This document shows positions 33,373-41,839 of a stretch of DNA of 64,000 bases, piece by piece. The stretch is taken from contig JBJXFX010000040.1 of NCBI GenBank assembly GCA_046152925.1, forward strand, positions 1 to 64,000, read 5' to 3'. The stretch is from CAMAUF01 sp046152925. Its GTDB lineage: Bacteria > Chloroflexota > Dehalococcoidia > Tepidiformales > Tepidiformaceae. Below the pieces are notes generated by a model. The model was not told the DNA's origin, did no database searches, and worked only from the letters and a program-made list of their open reading frames with translations. Both the position numbers and the translations under genes were made by a program. How positions within the stretch are numbered: position 1 is the first letter of the stretch; each line of letters begins with the position of its first letter.

Positions 33373-33835
33373 GTTCGACTCGCTCAGTTCGAAGCCGCTG
33401 GGCTCGCCCGAGCGACTGGACGACCTCGCCACCAAAGCGAAGAGGGCCTTCGAGGGCGAGAGGTTCGTGTACCAACCCGTGATGCCGCGCCCGGCGGGTG
33501 GGCCAACCGAGGCGATTTCGGCGACTTTGAAGTTCGTGACCGGGTCCGGGAGCATCTGCTACTTCCAGCCTACCGATGGCTCGCTGCCGGTTCTCGCAGC
33601 TCCGACCGCAGTGGTCGACTTCGCCGGTCCTTCGTCAGGGCTAGTACTTCGGAATTGGGAACGGCAGACCGTGTCCGCCATCCTGAACCCGAACCATTTC
33701 CTGGGTGAAGACTTTGAGCTGTTGGTTGAGGACGGAGTCGTGGTGCGGGCCACCCGTGTTGTTCACGCGATCCCCAAATTGGACCTTGCGACTCTAGTCA
33801 ATCCTGTCGGTGGTCACGCCGCCCTCACCAGATAG
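33323..33835 (+). CDS. Hypothetical protein paired with upstream membrane protein
   Basis: A 170-residue protein of unknown function with no transmembrane helix. GAGGGGA lies a few bases before the ATG, inside the 3' end of the preceding gene. The 50-bp out-of-phase overlap suggests co-translation. Its middle part (SGSICYFQPTDGSLPVLAAP, VRATRVVHAIPKL) looks like a small beta-rich domain. Base composition is again lower in GC than the surroundings. The end overlaps the convergent CaiB gene by 11 bp. Confidence 0.55.
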   Translation: MSGQQLGTGWVRKDKLEFDSLSSKPLGSPERLDDLATKAKRAFEGERFVYQPVMPRPAGGPTEAISATLKFVTGSGSICYFQPTDGSLPVLAAPTAVVDFAGPSSGLVLRNWERQTVSAILNPNHFLGEDFELLVEDGVVVRATRVVHAIPKLDLATLVNPVGGHAALTR

Positions 33836-35027
33836 CCCCGCCAACCCGTAGCCGGCCGATGGCCCCCTCGTCGAAGCCGAGCTCCCGGAGGACGGCGTCG
33901 GTGTCGGCGCCGTGTTCGGGGCCCGGGGCGGTGGCGGGAGCATGGCCGCGGAGGGCGAACGGCATCCCGGGCGTCACCCAGCCGTTGTCGAGCGTGAGGA
34001 CGTAGCCGTTCGCGCGCACCTGTTCGTCGGCGAGGAGGTCCTCGACCCGGTTGATCGGCCCCACCCAGAGGCCCTTTGCGCGCATCCGTTCCAGCCAGTA
34101 CTCCCGCGGCTGAATCCGGAACATCGCGTCGAGCTCGTCGACGAGGGCACGGGCGTTGGCGCGACGGGTGTCCATCGTGGCGTACCGGGGGTCGGCGGCG
34201 AGGTCGGCGCGGCCGACCTGTTCGCAGAAGACGGGCCACATCGCTTGCACGGCCATCCCTAACGCCATCCAGCGCCCGTCGCCGCAGAGGTAGGTATTGA
34301 ACATTGGGTTCGGTGGGTTCGTGCGGTCGCTGAATTCGAAGGGTTGGCCGAGGTTCGCGACGGCGCCGACGTTCAGCGTCTGCATCCACATGAGGGTCTG
34401 GACCTGTGAGGTACCGATGTATTGACCGGTGCCCGTGCGGTCGCGCTCGCGCAGGGCGGCGAGGATGCCGAAAGCCAGCATCGTGCCGGAGAGGACATCG
34501 CTCATCGCGCCGGGCGGGTAATAGGGCTGCTTGCCATCGGGCGAGCAGGTCATGAGCAGGCCCGAATACGCCATGCCGAGGGTGTCCTGGCAGGGGTCGT
34601 TCGCCCAGGGGCCGAGCTCGCCAAAGCCCGAGGCGCGCGCGTAGACGATCTTCGGGTTGAGGGCGCGGACCGCCTCCTCATGCGCTTCGAACTGAAGGAG
34701 CGGCTCCATCATCAGGTTCGTCACGAAGACGTCGGCCGTCCGCACGAGCGCTTCGAACACGGGACGGGCGTCCGCGTGGCGGAGGTCGAGGGCGAGCGCG
34801 CGCTTATTCCGGTTGCACACGGTCCAGAGCAGGTGCGGCGAATCGCCGCGGCGCATATCGACGCCGTAGACGCTTTGGAGGCTGCGCCCATGGTCGCCGA
34901 CGCCGGCTTTTTCGACCTTGATGACATCGGCGCCGAGGTCGGCGAGGAGGGTCGAGGCAATCGGCCCCTGGATCCACATGGTGAGGTCGATGACTTTGAC
35001 GCCAGAGAGAGGGCCGGTGCCGGGCAT
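33825..35027 (-). CDS. CaiB/BaiF family CoA-transferase (class III)
   Basis: A 400-residue class III CoA transferase. The N-terminal GPLSGVKVIDLTMWIQGP and LADLGADVIKVEK begin the fold, KRALALDLRH and ARASGFGELGPWAN follow, and the likely catalytic Asp is in CQDTLGMAYSG. Such enzymes move CoA between acyl-CoA and free acids such as formate/oxalate, carnitine, bile acids or succinate/benzylsuccinate. The start has GTGGAG upstream. It fits the acyl-CoA metabolism theme of the window; substrate unknown. Confidence 0.92.
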   Translation of the reverse strand: MPGTGPLSGVKVIDLTMWIQGPIASTLLADLGADVIKVEKAGVGDHGRSLQSVYGVDMRRGDSPHLLWTVCNRNKRALALDLRHADARPVFEALVRTADVFVTNLMMEPLLQFEAHEEAVRALNPKIVYARASGFGELGPWANDPCQDTLGMAYSGLLMTCSPDGKQPYYPPGAMSDVLSGTMLAFGILAALRERDRTGTGQYIGTSQVQTLMWMQTLNVGAVANLGQPFEFSDRTNPPNPMFNTYLCGDGRWMALGMAVQAMWPVFCEQVGRADLAADPRYATMDTRRANARALVDELDAMFRIQPREYWLERMRAKGLWVGPINRVEDLLADEQVRANGYVLTLDNGWVTPGMPFALRGHAPATAPGPEHGADTDAVLRELGFDEGAIGRLRVGGAIW

Positions 35028-35094
35028 AGGAGAGGCTCCACGCGGGATTCGGGGGGGAGTATAGAGTGCGCCGGCTCTGGCTCGCGCGGCTGGC

Positions 35095-35664
35095 TTAGCC
35101 CCCTTCCGCGTACTCCGGGACATCCAGGCCTTTGGCGCGGAAGCCCTCTTTCACCCAGTGCCAGTGCATCCGGCCGTGGTCGGCGTTGACGCCGAGGACG
35201 CCGCCGACCGTGCCATCGGCCCAGGGCGCGCCCGGCAATGTCTCGGCGAGCTGGGCGTCGCTCAGCTCGCTCATCAGCTGCAACGTCTCGCCCCGGGCCC
35301 GCTGCCCGATCGCCAACACGTCGGCCAGGCTCTTGTCGTGGTGCTGGCGGGCCCAGTCCTCGGTCATGGCGTGGACCATTTGCATGATCTCCTCGCGCGA
35401 CCGTTCCCGTCCGCTGTCGTCAGCCCGGAGGTTGACGGGGTTAGCGTCGCCCGCGAGGTGCCTGCGCACCATCCGCACGAAGTTGAGCTCGATCAGCGAG
35501 AGGTGCGCCAGGTGGTCCTTGGCGTTCCACTCCGTCGCCGGGTCGTGTTCGCTCGGCGTCGCGGGACGGACGAGGTCGGCCTCGCTCAGCCGGCTGTACG
35601 TTTCGACGAGCCAGGCGCGGTCACGGTTGAGCTTGATTTCGATCTCGGCGCGCGTCAGCGGCAC
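35095..35664 (-). CDS. DinB/maleylpyruvate isomerase-like four-helix protein
   Basis: A 189-residue DinB-superfamily protein. The four-helix bundle places His residues in NAKDHLAHL and NADHGRMHWHW, which usually form a metal site. Members include thiol-dependent transferases that use mycothiol or bacillithiol, and proteins of unknown role. The GTG start has AAGGAG upstream. It lies 67 bp upstream of the CaiB gene on the same strand. A second, distinct DinB protein is encoded at 42639. Confidence 0.78.
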   Translation of the reverse strand: MPLTRAEIEIKLNRDRAWLVETYSRLSEADLVRPATPSEHDPATEWNAKDHLAHLSLIELNFVRMVRRHLAGDANPVNLRADDSGRERSREEIMQMVHAMTEDWARQHHDKSLADVLAIGQRARGETLQLMSELSDAQLAETLPGAPWADGTVGGVLGVNADHGRMHWHWVKEGFRAKGLDVPEYAEGG

Positions 35665-35764
35665 AGGTAACTCCTTCGACAGCGGAGATTCGGCCTTGGG
35701 CCACCGCCGGTAGCGCCTCGCATGATAGTGTGCGGGCGAAGCCCGCGTCCGGGGAGGGAGTGAG

Positions 35765-37657
35765 ATGAGCGCGCGTCAGCCCACACATGCGCCCAAAGGC
35801 GTCGTGGACTACGACTTCTCGCAGTTCCGCAAGTGGGGTCTCTGGGGCTTGGCCGCGGTTGTGGTCGGCCTCCCCGTCTTCATGATCCCCGAGCTCATCA
35901 GCATCTTCGTCGTGCCGAAGCAGGCGCTGCTTTTCGTACTCGCGGGCGGGCTGCTCGTGGTGCTCGCATCCGACGGCGTGCGCCTGCCGCGTTCGCCCTG
36001 GTTCCTGGCGAGCCTCGCGGCGCTCGCCGTGTTCGAAGTGGTCGCCTACCTCCTCGCCGACGACCGGCGCGAGGCGATCCTCGGCGCCTATAACACGCAG
36101 ATGGGCTTCCTCACACACGTCGCGTTCTTCGTCCTCTTCATCGCGGCGATGACGCTGATACGGAGCGAGAAGGACCTTACGGAGCTGCTCGCATGGGGCT
36201 GTCTCCCGGTCGCAGTCGTCTGCCTCTACGCGCTTTCACAGCGTGCGGGGGTCGACCCGGTCGATTTCGCCGCGAGCACCGTCGACCTTGTGCCATCGAC
36301 CCTTGGCAACCGGAATGAGGTCGCGGCCTTCGGGATGTTGGGCATCGCGTTCATCCCTGGGCTGATGGCGGCGGCCAAGACGCTGAAGGTCGGGCCACGC
36401 TGGCAGCCGTACGTCCCGGCGGCCGCGTTCCTGGCCGGGATAGCCGTCATCGAGCAGATCCTCATCAATTCACTCAGCCGGGCGGCGGTTGCGGGCGGGC
36501 TGCTCGCCTTGATCTTGCTGGCTGCTCTCGCGGCGTACAGCGGAGTGCCCCGCGCGAAGCTCGGGCGGCTCGCACTGGCGACGGCGGCCGTGCTGCTCGT
36601 TGGCGGCCTGCTCGCATGGCCATCGACCTCGAAGCTCCTCGGCCGCGTCGGCGACACGGGTTCCGACTCCTCCGACGCGGCGCGCACAGACATCTGGGAG
36701 GGTTCGATCGAGGTGATCGCGAGCGACCCGCTCTTCGGCATCGGCCAAGAGGGCATGGTGGCGGCCTTCGAACGCGAGCGGCCCGGCGACCTCGGGGCGG
36801 CGCGCTTCACGGAAGTGAAGGGCACCGGGCAGGAGCCGGCGGTCACGAGCCCGCACAACATCGTGCTGGAAGCGATAGTCGCCTTCGGCGCCGCCGGGAC
36901 GGTGGCCCTCGCCTCGCTCTTCCTGGCCGCGTTCACGCTCGTTGCCAACCACGCCCGGAAGGAACGGTCGATGACGCTGGCGTTCGTCGCGGCCGGGATG
37001 GCGGGCTATGGCACGGCGATCGCGCTCAACCCGGTGGCGTTGGCGAACTTCAGCGTCTTCGCCGTCCTGGCGGGCGCGACGATCGGCCTAACAATCCCGC
37101 GCCGCGAGCCAGCCGGCCTTCCGGTAGGCATCCGGTTCGGGGCGATGGGCGTGGCGGGTGCGGTTGGGGTCGCCGCGGTTGGGTTTGCGGTCATCGCGAT
37201 TACGGCCGAGCGAAGTTTCGCCGTGGCCCAAGAAGGCGGGCTCAGCCTGGCGCACGTCGAGAAGGCACGGTCCGCGGCGGACCGGCTTCCGTTCGTCGAG
37301 AACTACCGCCGGCTCGTCCCGCGGATCGAAGGCGCGTACGCGGTCGGGACGAACGACGCGAAGCTCCTGGACGCCACGACCGCTCGCCAACGGGCGTTTC
37401 TCGCCGACTTCCAGCCGCTGTCACACGACTGGCTCTGGCTCGCGACGCTCGAAATCCAGCGGCGCGACTTCGCGGCCGCCGAGGCGGCGATCGTGGAGGC
37501 GCTGAAGCTCGCTCCCCACGGGCCTGAGACGGCGGCGAAGGCCACATCGCTCCGTGCGGACATCGAGAAAGCGAAGCAGCAACCCGCGGCGACGCCAACT
37601 CCGGCTCGCGGGACGCCAGCGCCCCGTCCGGCCGCGACGCCGACGCCCGCCCGTTAG
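35765..37657 (+). CDS. O-antigen ligase/polymerase-like membrane protein with C-terminal TPR-like region
   Basis: A 630-residue protein with about ten to twelve hydrophobic helices in the first 460 residues. It carries the O-antigen ligase/Wzy-type features TLGNRNEVAAFGML and the large extracytoplasmic loop with GIGQEGMVAAFERERPGD and SPHNIVLEAI, typical of WaaL/Wzy C superfamily proteins that join or polymerise surface glycans. A helical TPR-like part (about 480-600) and a Thr/Pro/Ala tail finish it. GGGGAGGGAG lies before the ATG. No glycan gene cluster is nearby, so the acceptor is unknown. Confidence 0.82.
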   Translation: MSARQPTHAPKGVVDYDFSQFRKWGLWGLAAVVVGLPVFMIPELISIFVVPKQALLFVLAGGLLVVLASDGVRLPRSPWFLASLAALAVFEVVAYLLADDRREAILGAYNTQMGFLTHVAFFVLFIAAMTLIRSEKDLTELLAWGCLPVAVVCLYALSQRAGVDPVDFAASTVDLVPSTLGNRNEVAAFGMLGIAFIPGLMAAAKTLKVGPRWQPYVPAAAFLAGIAVIEQILINSLSRAAVAGGLLALILLAALAAYSGVPRAKLGRLALATAAVLLVGGLLAWPSTSKLLGRVGDTGSDSSDAARTDIWEGSIEVIASDPLFGIGQEGMVAAFERERPGDLGAARFTEVKGTGQEPAVTSPHNIVLEAIVAFGAAGTVALASLFLAAFTLVANHARKERSMTLAFVAAGMAGYGTAIALNPVALANFSVFAVLAGATIGLTIPRREPAGLPVGIRFGAMGVAGAVGVAAVGFAVIAITAERSFAVAQEGGLSLAHVEKARSAADRLPFVENYRRLVPRIEGAYAVGTNDAKLLDATTARQRAFLADFQPLSHDWLWLATLEIQRRDFAAAEAAIVEALKLAPHGPETAAKATSLRADIEKAKQQPAATPTPARGTPAPRPAATPTPAR

Positions 37658-37995
37658 CCCCCGCCGCGAACGACGAACACGGTGCGGCCCTCGACCGGCG
37701 GAGCGGCCTCCAGGGCGAGGCCCGGGGCCGTGAGCGCGTCGCCTTCTTCGAGCACGAGCCAGACGCGCCCGTGGGAGACGCCGACCATCCACGCGATCTT
37801 CTGGGCAGCAGCCGCCATGAGATCTTCTGGGGCGAGCCACCAGACGATCTCCTGGGCGGGCTCGGCGGTCATGATGCTGGAGGCGGAGCTTGGCCGCGGG
37901 CGCATCCGCGCGGCTTCGGCCATGACGTCGTCCGGCGGGGCGACGAGCAGGAGCGAAGCGGACTGGGCGAGACCGAGGGCCGCGAGGTCGGACAT
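37654..37995 (-). CDS. Small alpha/beta protein of unknown function (113 aa)
   Basis: A 113-residue protein. SASLLLVAPPDDVMAEAAR looks like a strand-turn-helix, GRVWLVLEEGDALTAPG another, and RTVFVVRGGG ends it. The outline recalls short Rossmann-like DUF3052-type proteins, but I do not see enough to assign it. The ATG at 37995 lies 7 nt behind TAGCCT, with no Shine-Dalgarno. The last bases overlap the convergent membrane protein gene by 4 bp. Confidence 0.6.
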   Translation of the reverse strand: MSDLAALGLAQSASLLLVAPPDDVMAEAARMRPRPSSASSIMTAEPAQEIVWWLAPEDLMAAAAQKIAWMVGVSHGRVWLVLEEGDALTAPGLALEAAPPVEGRTVFVVRGGG

Positions 37996-38002
37996 GAATT
38001 CC

Positions 38003-38008
38003 AGGCTA
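38003..38008 (-). promoter_or_regulatory. Putative -10 box (TAGCCT), leaderless start
   Basis: On the minus strand TAGCCT is followed by 7 nt (GGAATTC) and the ATG at 37995. The divergent flavin reductase gene has TATAGT at 38036-38041 with a normal leader. Confidence 0.55.
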
Positions 38009-38079
38009 GGGCGCGCCGCTGCTTCGGGCACTCGGTATAGTGCGAGTCCATCAAACTGGTTACCAGGGGGACTCCACCG

Positions 38080-38565
38080 ATGAACGAACAGGCCGAGGCC
38101 GCGAAGAAGAGCACGCTGCTGATGATCCCCTACGGGCTCTACGTGCTCGGCGTGAACAACGGCGGCGACATCCACTGCGGCACTGTGAACTGGGTGACGC
38201 AGACCTCGTTCAAGCCACCGTTGGTCGCGGTTGGCGTAAAGAAGGACAGTGGGCTCTATCCGGCGCTCAAGGGCGCGGGCAAGTGCGCCATCTCCTTTCT
38301 GGAAAGCGGCCAAAAGGGCGCCGCGTTCGCCTTCTTCAAGCCCACCACGGTCGACGGCAACCTCGTCAACGGCCAGGAGTACGAGACCTCGCCGAACGGT
38401 TCGCCGGTGATCACCTCTGCGCCGGCCTGGGTCGAGGCCGAGTTCCGGGGCGAAGTCGACCTCGGCGACCACAGCTGCGTGGTCGTCGAAGTCGTGAACG
38501 CGGTCTCCAAGCGGGACGCCAAGGTGCTCACGCTCGAGGAGTGCGGCGTCAAGTACGGCGGCTAG
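38080..38565 (+). CDS. Flavin reductase family protein (FMN-binding split barrel)
   Basis: A 161-residue flavin-binding protein. IPYGLYVLGVNNGG and HCGTVNWVTQTSFKPPLVAVGV match the flavin_reduct domain, with FLESGQKGAAFAFF as the next conserved segment. It should reduce FMN or FAD with NAD(P)H, possibly feeding a two-component monooxygenase. A CAGGGGG stretch before the ATG acts as Shine-Dalgarno. No oxygenase partner is adjacent. Confidence 0.88.
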   Translation: MNEQAEAAKKSTLLMIPYGLYVLGVNNGGDIHCGTVNWVTQTSFKPPLVAVGVKKDSGLYPALKGAGKCAISFLESGQKGAAFAFFKPTTVDGNLVNGQEYETSPNGSPVITSAPAWVEAEFRGEVDLGDHSCVVVEVVNAVSKRDAKVLTLEECGVKYGG

Positions 38566-38568
38566 GCG

Positions 38569-38982
38569 TTAGGCACGCTTGAGCACGACGACCGGGATGA
38601 CGCGCGTCGTCTTCTGTTGGTACTCATCGAAGTTGGGCATGAGCGCGGCCTGCGCCTTGTACAGCCGCTCGCGCTCGGCGCCATCTTTGAGCACCTCGGC
38701 CTTCGCCTGGAACTTCTCCGCGCCGACTTCGACCGTGACGCTGGCGTCGGCCTCGATGTTGAGAAACCAGGCCGGGTGTTTCGGCGCACCGGCGAACGAG
38801 GCGATAATCACGAAGCTATCGCCGTCGCGGGTGTGGACGAGGGGAGTGACCCGTTGCGCGCCGCTCTTCGCGCCCGTGGTTGTGAGCAGCAGCATCGGCG
38901 CTCCGGCGAAGTTGCCGCCAACCTTCCCGCCGTTGGCGCGGAATTCGTCGATGACCTGCTGGTTGAACTCGTGCATGTCCAT
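38569..38982 (-). CDS. Deazaflavin (F420)-dependent nitroreductase-family protein (DUF385)
   Basis: A 137-residue split-barrel protein of the Ddn/DUF385 family. The core TTTGAKSGAQRVTPLVHTRDGDSFVIIAS followed by KHPAWFLNIEADASVTVEVG is diagnostic. These proteins use F420H2 to reduce quinones, nitroimidazoles or other acceptors. With the LLM enzyme at 31353 it suggests that the organism makes F420. CCGGAG lies before the ATG. Convergent with the flavin reductase gene, 3 bp apart. Confidence 0.9.
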   Translation of the reverse strand: MDMHEFNQQVIDEFRANGGKVGGNFAGAPMLLLTTTGAKSGAQRVTPLVHTRDGDSFVIIASFAGAPKHPAWFLNIEADASVTVEVGAEKFQAKAEVLKDGAERERLYKAQAALMPNFDEYQQKTTRVIPVVVLKRA

Positions 38983-39061
38983 AATGTTGCTCCGGATGGT
39001 GTTGTCCGGACGCTAGCGCGCGGGGGCTTGGGGGGCAACGGCTGGGTCAAGACGAGCGTGG

Positions 39062-39067
39062 TAGAGT
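39062..39067 (+). promoter_or_regulatory. Putative -10 box (TAGAGT), leaderless Uma2 start
   Basis: TAGAGT is followed by GGTCCC and the ATG at 39074. There is no Shine-Dalgarno, and the arrangement is the same as at 11031. Confidence 0.6.
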
Positions 39068-39073
39068 GGTCCC

Positions 39074-39634
39074 ATGGTCATGCAAGCTCCGGCCCGGCCT
39101 GCGACCCCGGACCTCTACGGCGACCCCAGCCGCCCGTTCACGGCGGAGGACTGGTGGGCGATGCCAGAGACGGCGGAGCGCTACGAACTCCTCCATGGAG
39201 TGCTTGTCCTCATGCCTTCGCCTTCTCGCAAACATCAGGACGCGACGCTCGACCTCGCAGTTGCCCTGCGAAGGTTCGCCGATTCCGACGGCGGCTGGGC
39301 GGGAGTCTCGCCCCTCGGTGTGACCCTGAGCGACGACGTGGTGTTCGAGCCCGACGCGATGTATGTGAGCGAGGCTCGCAGCCACATCCTTTCCGAACGT
39401 GGGGTTGATGGTGCGCCAGACCTCGTCGTCGAAGTCGCTCCGCCTTCGACCCGCCGGTACGACCGGCGCGACAAGCTCCCGGCGTACTTCGAGGCCGGTG
39501 TGCGCGAGGTGTGGATCGTCGACCCCGAGGCGCGGACGCTGACTGTCGTGACGGTGGCGGGCGAGACGACGGTGCCGTTCGGCGACGAGATCCCGAGCAC
39601 TGTCGTCGCGATTGGCGCTGGGGGACTGCGTTAG
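39074..39634 (+). CDS. Uma2-family PD-(D/E)XK-fold protein
   Basis: A 186-residue Uma2 protein with a full set of family motifs: TAEDWWAMPETAERYELLHGVLV at the start, FEPDAMYV, PDLVVEVAPPSTRRYDRRDKL and FEAGVREVWIVDPEARTLTV. The Asp, Glu and Lys positions of the nuclease-like site are kept, so it is the best-preserved of the four copies here. Biological role unknown. It is convergent with the Rieske oxygenase gene. Confidence 0.9.
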   Translation: MVMQAPARPATPDLYGDPSRPFTAEDWWAMPETAERYELLHGVLVLMPSPSRKHQDATLDLAVALRRFADSDGGWAGVSPLGVTLSDDVVFEPDAMYVSEARSHILSERGVDGAPDLVVEVAPPSTRRYDRRDKLPAYFEAGVREVWIVDPEARTLTVVTVAGETTVPFGDEIPSTVVAIGAGGLR

Positions 39635-39671
39635 TTCATCGCGGGGTGCCCTCCACGGCCCACATGCTCGA

Positions 39672-40922
39672 CTAATCGACCTTCGTACGCGCGGCGACCA
39701 GGTCCGCAAACGGCACCGATGACGGCGCGACGGCGCCGCCGCTGCGGAGCCAGTACGCCTCTGGCCGCCGCACGTAGGGCGGCTCGTCCCCTTCGCGCAG
39801 GTCGCGGGCGAGCTTCAGCATCAGCTTGCGCCACTCGATGATCGCGATGTCGGTCGTCCCGAGGTGCTCCTTCGTGCGGTCGACGATTGCACCCTGGCTG
39901 TCCTGGATGTAGGCGTCCTGTTCGGAAATGCCCCTGACTCCCGTGAAGCTGGTCGTGCGCTGCGCCTGACGGTCAATCAGGTAGTCGTTGTCGCGGTTGC
40001 GGAGCGGGCGCCAATTGGCGTCGACTTCGGAGTGGATGCCAAAGCCGCCGCCCATGAGGGCGCGTTCCGTGTCGGTGATCGGGCGCCACGGGTTCCAGGT
40101 GTAGCAGTAGATCCAGCAGTGGTGGTCGTCGATCGGCACCCACGTTTGGCCGTTCATGTTGTCTTGTGCCATCGAACCGGGCGCGAGGCTGTGATTCGGG
40201 ACGAGGAACTGGGTGATCCGCCAGTAGAGGTCGTCGCTTTCGGTCGTCCGGGCGCCGCCGATGACGAAGCCGGCATCATGTGGGATGACCGTGAAGCGCG
40301 GCGACCCGTCGTTCTTCATCCAACGCACGATTTGGGGCGAGGAATCGTCGACCTCTTTCGGCATGTGGAGGAAGGAGAAATGTGCGGTGTCGATGGCGCC
40401 TTCGACCGCCTGCGCCCAGTTGCACTCCTGCAGCTTCTTCGAGACGCAGAGGTGCTCCGGCGGCACGTGCCCGAATTCGAGTTTGGGCAGCTCGGGGAGC
40501 TGGTCCGGCGGGCCAAAGTAGCCCCAGATCAGGCCGCCGTACTCTTGCGCGGGGTACGCACCGATGCGGACTTTGTCCTTGAAGTTGGACTCGGCGGGCT
40601 CGCTCGGGAGGTCGAGGCAGGTGCCGTCGATGTCGAACTTCCAGCCGTGATACACGCAGCGGAGGCCGGCCTCTTCGTTGCGGCCCCAGAAGAGCTCGGC
40701 AAGGCGGTGGGGGCAGCGCGCATCGAGCAGGCCGACGCGCCCGAAGGTGTCGCGGAAGGCGACGTACTCTTCGCCGCAGACGTGGACGCGGACGGGGTCG
40801 CAGTCGGGCGCGGGGAGCTCCTGGGCGAGGAGGACGGGGAGCCAGAAGCGGCGGAGCAGGTCGCCCATTTGGGTGCCGGCGTTGGTGCGCGTGAGGGTTT
40901 CGTTGTCGTGGGAGCTGAGCAT
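39672..40922 (-). CDS. Rieske non-heme iron oxygenase, large (alpha) subunit
   Basis: A 416-residue ring-hydroxylating-type oxygenase. The Rieske [2Fe-2S] ligands are C70-x-H72 and C89-x2-H92 (CPHRLAEL and CVYHGWKF). The mononuclear iron triad is D178-x2-H181-x4-H186 in DTAHFSFLH. This fits the phthalate 4,5-dioxygenase-like group of aromatic or O-demethylating oxygenases that work without a beta subunit. The ATG at 40922 is the family start. The divergent ArsR-SRPBCC gene, 113 bp away, may control it. No reductase gene is adjacent. Confidence 0.93.
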   Translation of the reverse strand: MLSSHDNETLTRTNAGTQMGDLLRRFWLPVLLAQELPAPDCDPVRVHVCGEEYVAFRDTFGRVGLLDARCPHRLAELFWGRNEEAGLRCVYHGWKFDIDGTCLDLPSEPAESNFKDKVRIGAYPAQEYGGLIWGYFGPPDQLPELPKLEFGHVPPEHLCVSKKLQECNWAQAVEGAIDTAHFSFLHMPKEVDDSSPQIVRWMKNDGSPRFTVIPHDAGFVIGGARTTESDDLYWRITQFLVPNHSLAPGSMAQDNMNGQTWVPIDDHHCWIYCYTWNPWRPITDTERALMGGGFGIHSEVDANWRPLRNRDNDYLIDRQAQRTTSFTGVRGISEQDAYIQDSQGAIVDRTKEHLGTTDIAIIEWRKLMLKLARDLREGDEPPYVRRPEAYWLRSGGAVAPSSVPFADLVAARTKVD

Positions 40923-40998
40923 GGGTGTGGCTCCGGGGCGAGGGTGATGGGGCGAAGCTTGGGGTCGCGGGCGCGGCAGTTCAAGTGCCCCGTCCGTC

Positions 40999-41028
40999 TT
41001 GACAGGTGACCAATAACTCACCTATTCT
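40999..41028 (+). promoter_or_regulatory. Promoter TTGACA-18-TATTCT with overlapping 6-bp dyad operator
   Basis: A consensus -35 (TTGACA, 40999-41004) and a -10 (TATTCT, 41023-41028) are 18 bp apart, and the GTG at 41036 follows after 7 nt, so the mRNA would be leaderless. The exact dyad AGGTGA-N8-TCACCT (41004-41009 and 41018-41023) fills the spacer and touches both boxes. This is an ideal site for an ArsR-type repressor to block RNA polymerase, so autoregulation is likely. Confidence 0.75.
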
Positions 41029-41035
41029 CCGACAC

Positions 41036-41794
41036 GTGGAAGCCGCGTTTCGCGCATTGGCCGACCCGAGCAGGCGCCTGCTCCTCGACCAGCTGCGCGA
41101 GCGCGACGGACAGACGCTCGGCGAGCTCTGCGCCGCGCTCCCGGAGATGACGCGCTTCGGCGTCATGAAACACCTCGATGTGCTCGAGGCGGCTGGACTG
41201 ATCACGACCGTGAAGGTCGGCCGCGAAAAGCACCACTACCTCAACCCCGTGCCGATCCAGCTGATCGCTGACCGCTGGATCAGCCAGTTCGCGCGCCCGC
41301 GGGCCGAAGCGCTCGCGGGCCTCAAGCACACCCTGGAGGGACCTGCGATGTCCAAGCCCGTCTACGTCTACTCCGTCTTCATCCGCGCCACGCCCGAACA
41401 GGTGTGGCAGGGCATCACCGACCCAGCGTTTACGCACCGCTACTTTCACGAGACGCGCATTACGTCCACCTGGGAGCCCGGCAGCGAAGTCCACATGTGG
41501 ATGGACGACGGGCGCGACGCAATGGCCGGCACGATCCTCGAATGCGACCCGCCGCGCCGCCTCTCCCACACCTGGCGGTTCATGTACGACCCGGAGCTCG
41601 CCAAGGAAACGCCGTCGCGCGTGACCTACGAGATCCAACAACTCGGCCCAACCTGCCGGCTGACCGTCACGCACGACCAATTCGAAGAAGAAAACCAGAC
41701 ATGGGCGCACATCTCCGGAGGGTGGGCTGCGCTTTTGAACAGCCTGAAGTCGTTGATCGAGACAGGCGAACCGCTCGCATTCCCGGATGCGTAA
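41036..41794 (+). CDS. ArsR-type regulator fused to SRPBCC (AHSA1-like) domain
   Basis: A 252-residue two-domain protein. The first 95 or so residues are a winged-helix ArsR domain (AAFRALADPSRRLLLDQL, MTRFGVMKHLDVLEAAGLI, VGREKHHYLNPVPI) without the metal-binding ELCVCDL box. From about residue 105 (MSKPVYVYSVFIRATPEQVW) it is an AHSA1-like SRPBCC domain, a hydrophobic-ligand cup. The pair normally occurs as two adjacent genes. Here they are one frame, yet GGAGGG sits 7 nt before the internal ATG at 41348, so a separate SRPBCC product could also be made. The SRPBCC half may sense a ligand related to the Rieske substrate. Confidence 0.85.
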   Translation: MEAAFRALADPSRRLLLDQLRERDGQTLGELCAALPEMTRFGVMKHLDVLEAAGLITTVKVGREKHHYLNPVPIQLIADRWISQFARPRAEALAGLKHTLEGPAMSKPVYVYSVFIRATPEQVWQGITDPAFTHRYFHETRITSTWEPGSEVHMWMDDGRDAMAGTILECDPPRRLSHTWRFMYDPELAKETPSRVTYEIQQLGPTCRLTVTHDQFEEENQTWAHISGGWAALLNSLKSLIETGEPLAFPDA

Positions 41795-41839
41795 TCACTA
41801 CGACCGTGATTCGAGTAGGATCGCCTCGCTCTCGCGGTC

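Noticed and set aside
40923..40998. A promoter for the Rieske gene on the minus strand (TTGAAC then AAGCTT)
   Set aside because: The -10 is poor and the spacing is marginal; I could not support it beyond chance.
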